52,377 bases of DNA from assembly GCA_903881085.1 (NCBI GenBank), contig CAIRSA010000286.1, positions 1 to 52,377 on the forward strand. The letters run 5' to 3'. This document shows, one piece after another, positions 45,951 through 52,377 of this stretch. Made by a program: the position numbers and the translations under genes. The stretch is from an uncultured Acidobacteriia bacterium (GTDB lineage Bacteria > Acidobacteriota > Terriglobia > Bryobacterales > Bryobacteraceae). Each line of letters starts with the position of its first letter. Within the stretch, counting starts at the first letter, position 1. Below the pieces are notes generated by a model, which did not search any database, was not told the origin of the DNA, and saw only the letters and a program-made list of their open reading frames with translations.

Positions 45951-47228
45951 CTAGCGGAGTGCGGCAGCCAACTTCGCACTGTCCGTCGCTGTTGGTTTCC
46001 ACTCCCGCGCGCGCCGCTCAGCTTCGGCTATTTGATCAGTCGTCATGGTCTGAGCAACCTCTTCGCGGGCCGTCACAACAGTCTTTTGATACCGGCCGTC
46101 AACTCGCAACGCGGCAATGTCAAACCATTTGTAGGCCTCTACCAAATCCAGAGGCACTCCTTGGCCCAGATTGTATTTCACGCCGAGGTTGAATTGAGCA
46201 ATTGCATGACCTTGGTCCGCGGCCTTGCGATACCAATCGACGGCCTCCGCGAAGCTCTGCGCCACGCCCAGGCCTTTGTCATAGAGCACGCCAAGATTGG
46301 CCTGCGCCTCCGCGTATCCGCGCTCCGCCGCCTGACGAAAATGGTGTGCCGCGGCGGTGAAGTCCTGCCGCACGCCTTGTCCTTTTTTATACATGAAACC
46401 AAGACTCGCTTGCGCCTCGGCGTTCCCTTGCTCTGCGGCTTTGCGAAAGAAGAGCAGCGCCACCGTGAAGTCCTGCTGCACTCCCGTTCCTTCGTAATAC
46501 ATCGTGCCCATGTTCTTTTGCGCATTCGCATTGCCCTGGTTAGCCGCTTTGCGAAACCAGTGCATCGCCTCAGTGAAGCCCTGCGGAACACCCAGGCCGT
46601 TCTTGTACATGAAACCAAGATTGGACTGCGCCTCCACATTGCCTTGGTCCGCCGCACCGCGATAAAGCCGGACGGCCTCAGCGTAATTCTGCGCTACGCC
46701 TCGACCCTCCTTGTACATCACGCCGAGATTGAATAGCGCGGAAGACTCGCCCTGTTCAGCGGCCTTGCGATACCAGTACACGGCTGCGGCAAAATCCTGC
46801 GTTACGCCCTGGCCATTCTTAAACAAAGTGCCAAGGTTGTTTTGCGCAGCGGCGTTCCCTTGCTCGGAGGCTTGGCGATACCAGCGAACGGCTTCGGTAA
46901 GATCCCGCGGTACGCCTTGACCATTGGCATGCATCCGGCCAAGCTGGAAATGTGCAGCAGCGCTTCCCTTCTCAGCGGCTTTGTGGAACCATCGCAAGGC
47001 CTCGGCATAGTCCACCGGCACAAGTCGGCCTTTAGTGTAAAGAACACCAAGGTCAACCTGCGCGCTGACGTCTCCTTTCTTTGCCTGAGCACGCAAGTAT
47101 TTTGGCGACTCCCAAGCGGAGACGCCGCCAGTTTGCCCATGTAAGGGTAGAGAGCCAAACAACGATGAAATCAAAATCGCCAACGCTGACGCCAACAATT
47201 TGAGGGAGGCAGAAAAGTTGTATGCCAT
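45951..47228 (-). CDS. Exported Sel1-repeat (TPR-like) protein
   Basis: The ORF reaches a TTG at 47234, but ATG 47228 follows two codons later (425 aa). A signal peptide (KLLASALAILISSLFGSLP) precedes nine Sel1 repeats of 36 residues with the pattern A-A-Q-x-x-L-G-x-x-Y-x-x-G-x-G-V-x-Q-D, ending in W-Y/F-R-K-A-A-E-Q-G. A helical C-terminal segment with AREEVAQTM follows. At DNA level the repeats form nine near-identical 108-base units that invite unequal recombination. Sel1 proteins are protein-interaction scaffolds. It lies seven bases from the convergent esterase stop. Role unknown. Confidence 0.93.
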   Translation of the reverse strand: MAYNFSASLKLLASALAILISSLFGSLPLHGQTGGVSAWESPKYLRAQAKKGDVSAQVDLGVLYTKGRLVPVDYAEALRWFHKAAEKGSAAAHFQLGRMHANGQGVPRDLTEAVRWYRQASEQGNAAAQNNLGTLFKNGQGVTQDFAAAVYWYRKAAEQGESSALFNLGVMYKEGRGVAQNYAEAVRLYRGAADQGNVEAQSNLGFMYKNGLGVPQGFTEAMHWFRKAANQGNANAQKNMGTMYYEGTGVQQDFTVALLFFRKAAEQGNAEAQASLGFMYKKGQGVRQDFTAAAHHFRQAAERGYAEAQANLGVLYDKGLGVAQSFAEAVDWYRKAADQGHAIAQFNLGVKYNLGQGVPLDLVEAYKWFDIAALRVDGRYQKTVVTAREEVAQTMTTDQIAEAERRAREWKPTATDSAKLAAALR

Positions 47229-47594
47229 CCCCAATGAGTCTAGGGCTAGCCGTCATAGCCGTCGATATACTCCGGGTACCCACCTTACTATATTTCAAGG
47301 GGTCTCGACTCAATCCGAAAGGTCCAGTACCATCCGCGCGCGGATTTCCAGCAACCGTCGAAAAGACAGGCTTCGACAAAGCCGCAACCACCAATGTCGA
47401 CCCTAAACTCGACACTACAGCCTTTTCAAGGGTGGGCGGGCAATTTGCCTGCCCTGACCAACTTTAAAGTCTCCTCAACCTCACTGACGAGGCTTTCAAT
47501 TGATTCGAAAATGGCCGGACAAAAGGTCCAAGAAGTATGCGTGCAGGTTCGGGCGTCAATCAATAGCGCGCCACCGAAGAGCAGCGGGAATAGT
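47229..47594. other. Gap of 366 bases without a convincing gene
   Basis: Between the Sel1 start and the glycosidase stop I see one hairpin repeat (47434-47454) and a short ORF on the minus strand (47426-47614, 62 codons) whose 5' part overlaps the glycosidase C-terminus and whose 3' end runs into the repeat. I do not trust it as a gene. The promoter of the Sel1 gene should lie here but none stands out. Confidence 0.5.
47434..47454. repeat. Third palindromic intergenic hairpin
   Basis: GGGCGGGCA (47434-47442) pairs with TGCCTGCCC (47446-47454) with one G-T pair and loop ATT. The shape (8-9 bp stem, three-base loop, GGGC/GCCC ends) is that of the first hairpin at 2071. The second hairpin of the family is absent here. 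Confidence 0.55.
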
Positions 47595-49685
47595 TCATTG
47601 AACAGCAATTTCATAATAAGCAGTCTCGTACGAAGCCTTCATCGTCAGTGTAATTGCGCCATTCGAATGCGCGAGCTTGATCTCCGCCCCCCGCTTGCCA
47701 TTCACATCGAGCGGCCAGCAACGTAATCGCGAGGCGCGCGAAGAGCTGATCCTCAACTCGCCCTCGATCGCCGTCAAAAGCACAGGCGCGCCGCCAGTAG
47801 TCTTGATCCGCCACATCGGCGCGTTGAACTTCTGCGAGATCTCGCTGGTCTGCTCATACTCCATGCCGGTATTGCGAGCAGGCCCAGCGGCCGTAACCAG
47901 CATTCGCTTAGCGGAACGGATCGGATCCATGCCGTCCATCGCAGTGACATAGAAGGCGCCGAATTTCGCCTCCGTCTTCAATCGCACATCCGCGAGACCA
48001 GCCTTACCCAGCGACACAAATCCAATCATCGCCTGCGTGCGCGGCGTGTTCACTTGCACCAAGCCCTGACCGGCATCCCACTGCAACTGGCCGGTAATGG
48101 AGCGCGCCACGCGCTGCTTCTCGTCCCAATACTTCGCGAGGTCCACCGCCGCTGGCTTATCCGAAAAATTGGTAAAGCGGTAACCAACCTTGCCGATCAG
48201 CGCCGCCGCAGTAGGCACCGCCGCATGATCCGAAACCAGCTCAAACGCCGACTCCTGCGAATACCGCAGCTCGCCCACCACCGGCGCTGCGTCCACATCG
48301 CGCCGGTACCACATCGCCGCGGCGGCGGGAAATTGCAGAATCTGCGGAGGATTATCCAGCATGTCGAACGAACTTTCGCCAGGCTTTTCCGGCCAATCCG
48401 CACTCGAGTAGGCGAACTGCAGAAGCCCGTTCCAGCCCTGCAAAAGCCCGTACGCGGCCATCAACCCAGTGCCTTCCAGCGAATACTCATTCGGCCGGCA
48501 GGTGTTCCATTCGCTGATCGTCATCGGTCGCGAAAACACGCGTTGCCACGCCTTCGCTAAAACCAGATTACCGGTATTGTTCTCCTCCGCCGGATCATTG
48601 CCCGTCACCATCGACTTCACCATGGGCAGATTCAAGAACCTGCTGGTGGAGATGCGCCATCGCGCATTGCCCTGCCCTTGCGGATGATCCCAGTAGCCAT
48701 GCCGGTCGATGTAATCCTGCTCCGCTTGCCCCAATAGATGAACGCGCGTGGTGAAACCGGCGCCCTGCCAATTCGTGCCGGCGATGGGCACGCGCACGCC
48801 GGCCTCGCGCAGGATGCGGCGCGATTCGTTCCAGTATTGCCGTTCCAAATCGAGGTAACAGTGCATCTGATCGGTAGCGCGGGCCTTCAATTCCGGATGC
48901 TGCACAAAGTACGCTTCGCGGAAATTGTACAGCGGTACCAGTTCCGGCAACTGCGCCGCCTCGCGCCCGTGACTGGCGAGCCATGACTGGCATGCGCTGC
49001 GCAGCCCCGTCTTGAACGGCTCGGCCATGTTGTCCGGATACCAGAACAGCGAATCTTCATTAAGCACCTCGACCATCGCCAGCGTGGGATCATCGGCATA
49101 CCGTTTTTTCGTATATGGGTTGAGATGCGTGAACACATCGCGCATGCGCTGCTGCTTCAGCTTAGCGACTACCGGATCGAAAAACTCCGCAAAGGGCGCG
49201 GGCCCGCCGTTCGGCAGCCCAGGCACGTTATCTTTAGTCCCGAAGCGCACGGTCAGCGGATAGTCGGTATCCAGGATCAGATAGATGCCATTGCGCCCCA
49301 GCGTTGCGATCAGGTAATCCAACCGGTCAATGGCCTCGCGGTCATACTCCAAAATCGACTGCGCATTACGCGCGTTCAAAAAGTAGAGCCCATGCAGCCG
49401 GACAATGTTAATGCCCTGTTTGCGAAGCCTTCGCGCGGTGTACTCCACCTGATCTTTCGGAATCAGGAAAAGCTGCGCGCCCCAGAACCGCGCCGGCGTT
49501 CCGTCATCGAAAACGAAATCCTCGCCGCGGGCTTTCACGAAGCCGTGCTTGCCCGTGGGCGCCTCAATCATCGAAGACAGATCGAGAATTGTTGGTGAAA
49601 AATCATCTTTCGGAGTGCGCAGCGGATAAGTCCCCTGCGCGGCAACGACGGCCACGCAAGCGAGAAGCAGAATCAATTTGTGCAT
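47595..49685 (-). CDS. Secreted glycosidase with clan GH-A-like catalytic domain
   Basis: 696 residues with a signal peptide (MHKLILLLACVAVVAAQG). The N-terminal part resembles GH5/GH42-type barrels: FWGAQLFLIPKDQ, GINIVRLHGLYFLN, NGIYLILDTDYPL. Glu210 in MVEVLNED (205-211) fits the NE acid/base, and Glu392 in TISEWNTCRPNEY fits the nucleophile. A region from about 500 is beta-sandwich, perhaps carbohydrate-binding. It should hydrolyse beta-linked plant polysaccharides outside the cytoplasm. The exact GH family is not certain. It is followed, 42 bases upstream in its own direction, by the lyase-like gene, probably one operon. Confidence 0.87.
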   Translation of the reverse strand: MHKLILLLACVAVVAAQGTYPLRTPKDDFSPTILDLSSMIEAPTGKHGFVKARGEDFVFDDGTPARFWGAQLFLIPKDQVEYTARRLRKQGINIVRLHGLYFLNARNAQSILEYDREAIDRLDYLIATLGRNGIYLILDTDYPLTVRFGTKDNVPGLPNGGPAPFAEFFDPVVAKLKQQRMRDVFTHLNPYTKKRYADDPTLAMVEVLNEDSLFWYPDNMAEPFKTGLRSACQSWLASHGREAAQLPELVPLYNFREAYFVQHPELKARATDQMHCYLDLERQYWNESRRILREAGVRVPIAGTNWQGAGFTTRVHLLGQAEQDYIDRHGYWDHPQGQGNARWRISTSRFLNLPMVKSMVTGNDPAEENNTGNLVLAKAWQRVFSRPMTISEWNTCRPNEYSLEGTGLMAAYGLLQGWNGLLQFAYSSADWPEKPGESSFDMLDNPPQILQFPAAAAMWYRRDVDAAPVVGELRYSQESAFELVSDHAAVPTAAALIGKVGYRFTNFSDKPAAVDLAKYWDEKQRVARSITGQLQWDAGQGLVQVNTPRTQAMIGFVSLGKAGLADVRLKTEAKFGAFYVTAMDGMDPIRSAKRMLVTAAGPARNTGMEYEQTSEISQKFNAPMWRIKTTGGAPVLLTAIEGELRISSSRASRLRCWPLDVNGKRGAEIKLAHSNGAITLTMKASYETAYYEIAVQ

Positions 49686-49727
49686 GAACCCTCAAAAATC
49701 CATTCTCGCAACTAGCTGCAGCTGAAG

Positions 49728-51368
49728 TTACTTCGCCCGCATGCGCGAATAGAGAATGTCGTTGTCGTATTTGTGCCCCTGGCTCCCATACGCCGCGGCA
49801 AAGAAGGCGCCCGTGCCCACGTACGGCGGCGCGGCCGCAGGCTTACCCGCAAGTGCCGCCGCCAGATGAAGCAACGCCAGCGCATCCACCGAATCAAATC
49901 GCGCATACAGGTGATTGGCGCTGCGCAGGAAGAAGCCATGATGAAAATGCGCCCGCAGCATATTATCGCCCACGCGCCTGGCTGCGTCGAGGAACATCGG
50001 CTTTCCCGAAAAGCGGTGCAACTCCAGGAATCCGAACAAAGCCTCCGGATCCGCCGTCCCTAACCGCCGATTCAACTCCCCGTCGATCGCGCCGAAGCCA
50101 TTGGCCAGCGCGATCAGCCGCGCCATCTCGAACATCGCCGGTTGCTTGGAAACACGCGCCGCCATCGCATAGGCCCAGAAGTGACTGGCACGCGCTTTGC
50201 CTGCTTTCAGCACTCTACCCTTAGGTCCGAAGTACCCATCTTTCGGGACGGCGAAACCCTCCATGCTGGTGCCATCGGTCAGCATCGGGATGAACGTATT
50301 GTCCGATGCGCGATAGGCCGATTTCGCCCACGCCGCCAGTTCCTCAATCCCCCATTGCGTAAACTCGGCGCCCCGCGCGCCAAGCAACTCGCCCAGGTGC
50401 ATCTGGACGATCTCTGGATACACGCCCGGAACTTCGCCATAGGTTGGAAACAGCGTTCCCTCCACCACGCGATGCCCCGGGAATGCCTCGGCAAACTGAT
50501 ACTGCGCGCGATCGCCACGGATCTTGCCAACATCGTCGCACCACGCGTCGGCCATCTGGCTGAACTGGTAGCCCCCAATGCCGGTCTTCGCATTTCGTGT
50601 TTCCACGTAGCGATGCGCCAGCCGCTTGGCCCAAATCAATGGCCCGTCTTCGCCTGTAAACTTCGCCAGCATCGCCGCGGCATAGTAAAGATCGCTTCCC
50701 GCATTCACAAACGTAAGGCCCTTGCCCCAGAAGAAGACTTCGCCGCCCGTATACTCGCTCTTCCATAGCTTGCCCATGGGCCGCGGTGTGCCATGCCGAT
50801 TGAAGTCGAGATTCGACCAGTTCAGAATGTGACCGTTCCACATCGTTTCAATCACTGATTTCGTGGCCGCCGCATCCATCTCCCACATCAACTGGTAGTA
50901 GGGATAGTGCTCCTTCAACTCATGGCTCTTGCCCTTATCCTCTGACCAGAAGACGGCGCCGTCGCTGGCGTTGTAAGCGCAATGCCCGCCCCACGCAAGA
51001 AAGCCGTTAGGACGCAAATTGGCCAGCGCATACTTGGTAGCATCCACCGCTGCCTGCCGGTAGCCCGCCTCGCCTGTTAATTTCGTGAGTCCGTCAAAGA
51101 CTCTGAACAGCAGTTGTTGATTGCCCAGGTCAGAGAGCACGAACTCTTTGCCATTCGTTGGCACCCACTTCACCGGCTCATGTGTATCGACATTGACGCC
51201 ATCGACAAACAAAGGTGTAGGCTTCGGCCCATAGACATCGCGCCCATGCTTCAGCACATTGTCCGCGTAAGTGCGCACCGCCGCCAGATACGGCTCGGCC
51301 GCATGTGCCGGATGGGAAGCGAGCGCCGCCGCGCCCAGGGTTTGAATCGCATTTCGCCGGGTTAACAT
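49728..51368 (-). CDS. Exported (alpha/alpha)-barrel protein, polysaccharide-lyase-like
   Basis: 546 residues. MLTRRNAIQTLGAAALASHP is a twin-arginine-like signal with cleavage near AHA. The rest is helical with many Trp/Tyr/His, including GGHCAYNASDGAVFW, YPYYQLMWEMDAAATKSV, MWNGHILNWSNLDFNRHG and GFFLRSANHLYARF. The WNxH...LDFNRHG stretch resembles PL2-type pectate lyases, but I cannot confirm this without a search; other (alpha/alpha)6-7 barrels such as GH88/GH105 are alternatives. It is next to the glycosidase, so pectin or hemicellulose breakdown is a reasonable guess. The start has GAAGG at about ten bases. Confidence 0.75.
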   Translation of the reverse strand: MLTRRNAIQTLGAAALASHPAHAAEPYLAAVRTYADNVLKHGRDVYGPKPTPLFVDGVNVDTHEPVKWVPTNGKEFVLSDLGNQQLLFRVFDGLTKLTGEAGYRQAAVDATKYALANLRPNGFLAWGGHCAYNASDGAVFWSEDKGKSHELKEHYPYYQLMWEMDAAATKSVIETMWNGHILNWSNLDFNRHGTPRPMGKLWKSEYTGGEVFFWGKGLTFVNAGSDLYYAAAMLAKFTGEDGPLIWAKRLAHRYVETRNAKTGIGGYQFSQMADAWCDDVGKIRGDRAQYQFAEAFPGHRVVEGTLFPTYGEVPGVYPEIVQMHLGELLGARGAEFTQWGIEELAAWAKSAYRASDNTFIPMLTDGTSMEGFAVPKDGYFGPKGRVLKAGKARASHFWAYAMAARVSKQPAMFEMARLIALANGFGAIDGELNRRLGTADPEALFGFLELHRFSGKPMFLDAARRVGDNMLRAHFHHGFFLRSANHLYARFDSVDALALLHLAAALAGKPAAAPPYVGTGAFFAAAYGSQGHKYDNDILYSRMRAK

Positions 51369-51522
51369 TTGAGGCTACCTTCTTCTGCCCGTAAGATAGC
51401 ACCCAACCCGCGACTGAGTAAACTGCACACCCTTACCTCATGACCGCCGGTATATCTGCCGAACTCCTCCCAATGAGTTGCCGAAAAACTTGAGGATTGA
51501 TCACAGCGCGAAGGTTCGAGTT

Positions 51523-51867
51523 TCACACAGACGGATTCGACTCTTGCTTGATTGCCCGCATTTGTGATCTCAAAACCGGCAGGTGGACGGAAACAATATC
51601 CCATACGCGATTGATGTTTATTCCCAATTAGTCGTGGACCAGAATGTTTCTGAATCCAGCGATGGATCGCCAGTCAACCTCGGGGTAGAGTACCTTTAGT
51701 TGATCACTGATCAGTTGCGTGGATTCTGCCAGGATTTGGAGATTGCGCAGAACGGCATCTTGAACCAGCTCCGACGAGCGAAAACTCTCCTCACCGTCCC
51801 TGCAATACCGTTCAATGCGGCTTGCGCAATCGAGAATATGGCTGACTTAAAGGCGATCGTCCTTCAC
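51523..51867 (-). pseudogene. HEPN (DUF86/HepT) toxin with two in-frame TAA codons
   Basis: Starting from a GTG at 51867 that overlaps the MNT stop (GTGA), the frame runs 115 codons without a shift to TGA at 51523-51525, the normal HepT length. It encodes an obvious DUF86 protein: KDDRL then TAA (codon 7, 51847-51849), HILDCASRIERY, SELVQDAVLRNLQI, VDWRSIAGFRNILVHD, then TAA (codon 80, 51628-51630), LGININRVWDIV, HLPVL. In the family both stop positions are normally Tyr. RNILVH is the RX4H ribonuclease motif; the second TAA takes the place of the Tyr in RX4HXY. HepT is an RNase toxin held in check by its MNT partner. As read, only a fragment could be made, so the toxin is presumably dead. Confidence 0.9.
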
Positions 51868-52154
51868 AAGGGGATCGCCTCAAGAAGTATACGGTCCCGG
51901 ATGAGTGGATGAAGGGAGTTCTCCTCGGCAATGTCGACTTTTCGGCCAAGTTCTTCCTCCAGGTCGAAAAGCAATCCGCCTGGGAACCAGGGCTGCGTAG
52001 AGGGTCCCGCCTCGATCAGTAAATCGAGGTCACTGTTTTCGCCGGCGTCACCCCTTGCGAAAGAACCAAACACACGCACGCTATGAACACCGTGCCTTGC
52101 CGCGATGGCGCGGATCGAGTCGCGTTTCTTCTTACCCAACTCATCAAGTGTCAT
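51864..52154 (-). CDS. MNT (MntA-type) nucleotidyltransferase antitoxin
   Basis: 96 residues from ATG 52154 (MTLDELGKKK, the usual family opening, behind GGGA); an ATG at 52172 would add six residues. The minimal nucleotidyltransferase motif GSFARGDAGENSDLD fits GSX10DXD exactly, followed by LLIEAG, a third acidic residue in KVDIAEEN, and a short C-terminus. MntA antitoxins inactivate the HepT RNase by adding AMP to a Tyr just after its RX4H motif. The stop overlaps the HEPN start by GTGA, the standard gene order and coupling. This antitoxin frame is intact while the toxin frame is not. Confidence 0.92.
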   Translation of the reverse strand: MTLDELGKKKRDSIRAIAARHGVHSVRVFGSFARGDAGENSDLDLLIEAGPSTQPWFPGGLLFDLEEELGRKVDIAEENSLHPLIRDRILLEAIPL

Positions 52155-52281
52155 TCGGTCCCATATTAACATCGGGGAGTTGGCATCGATTCTTGGGTAG
52201 TGTCCTAAAGTTGCGTTGATGGAATCTTAGGCGCCGAACAAAAATAACTTTGCAGCCATCGACGAAGCGCAGAGTCTCACT

Positions 52282-52300
52282 CCAATGTCGCTTACATTGG
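52282..52300. repeat. Short perfect hairpin
   Basis: CCAATGT (52282-52288) pairs with ACATTGG (52294-52300) around CGCTT. It lies in the non-coding right end of the window, near a perfect palindrome CGACGCGTCG (about 52307-52316). No gene is convincing between 52155 and 52377. Confidence 0.5.
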
Positions 52301-52319
52301 CTAGAACGACGCGTCGCAT

Positions 52320-52377
52320 TTGGGGTCTGACACCTTTTTTCGGCCGTTATTGCCGAAAATGGGCTGTCTGACCCCAA
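52320..52377. repeat. Nested hairpin REP-like element at the window edge
   Basis: TTGGGGTCTGACA (52320-52332) pairs with TGTCTGACCCCAA (52365-52377) with one mismatch, and inside it TTTCGGC (52338-52344) pairs with GCCGAAA (52352-52358). The GGGTCTGACACC signature is of a kind often seen beside REP-associated (RAYT) transposases; that is from memory and unverified. The element may continue past the window end. Confidence 0.55.

Noticed and set aside
45951..47228. Tandem 108-base periodicity considered as a CRISPR-like or satellite repeat
   Set aside because: The period is exactly 36 codons and encodes Sel1 repeats in one frame.
47426..47614. 62-codon minus-strand ORF after the glycosidase
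   Set aside because: It overlaps the glycosidase C-terminus and ends within a palindromic repeat; no ribosome site or family similarity.
51362..51604. 80-codon minus-strand ORF left of the HEPN remnant
   Set aside because: It is out of frame with the HEPN C-terminus, which is clearly recognisable in the other frame.
52144..52377. 77-codon minus-strand ORF at the right edge
   Set aside because: It is made of hairpin repeats and shows no protein family; treated as non-coding.

Overview
The window looks like a chromosomal piece of a GC-rich Acidobacteriota genome, most likely of the Solibacter/Bryobacter type. This is inferred from gene content, not from a marker gene: a VWFA protein of the Acidobacterial type, a very large TonB-dependent receptor with an N-terminal carboxypeptidase-regulatory-like domain, a DUF1592/DUF1552 pair, a PEP-CTERM protein, an ECF sigma factor paired with a Ser/Thr kinase, and many Tat- or Sec-exported hydrolases. 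I saw no rRNA, tRNA, CRISPR array or complete insertion sequence.

Layout: 1-9 kb holds the end of a GH127 beta-L-arabinofuranosidase, an HNH nuclease, an operon of a very large secreted protein of unknown function and a VWFA protein, and a divergent pair (TIM-barrel sugar isomerase and enolase-superfamily dehydratase). 9-13.6 kb holds an acetyltransferase, then a minus-strand lipopolysaccharide-type cluster: two family-9 glycosyltransferases flank a small degenerate cytidylyltransferase-like protein, with an isoprenylcysteine-methyltransferase-like protein at the end and a divergent PhyH dioxygenase. 13.7-18 kb holds an M3 oligopeptidase and an FUSC-type membrane protein. 18-23 kb is an overlapping triad: DUF1592 protein with two CxxCH motifs, DUF1552 protein, ankyrin protein. 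23.3-29 kb holds a kinase with its ECF sigma factor, a PEP-CTERM protein and a sulfatase.

The most striking region is 28,983-38,765: eight tightly packed, mostly overlapping plus-strand genes. They encode a PspA/IM30 (ESCRT-III superfamily) protein, a classical AAA+ ATPase with a Vps4-like pore-loop signature, a helical coiled-coil protein, a full-length PknG kinase homologue (zinc ribbon, kinase, TPR, conserved C-terminus), a PP2C phosphatase, a VWA protein with intact MIDAS, an FHA protein and a four-helix membrane protein with the topology I would expect of GlnX. Kinase, phosphatase and FHA protein all carry N-terminal zinc ribbons. I read it as one membrane-linked phospho-signalling system joining the mycobacterial PknG/GlnX/FHA logic to an envelope-stress PspA-AAA module.

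38.8-51.4 kb returns to polymer use: TonB receptor, amidohydrolase, second sugar isomerase, sialate O-acetylesterase-like protein, Sel1-repeat protein, a clan GH-A-like glycosidase and an (alpha/alpha)-barrel lyase-like protein. At 51.5-52.2 kb there is a MNT/HEPN toxin-antitoxin pair whose HEPN toxin is interrupted by two in-frame TAA codons, one exactly at the tyrosine that MntA-type antitoxins modify. Short palindromic repeats lie in several intergenic gaps (2071, 9053, 13586, 47434) and at the right edge (52320).
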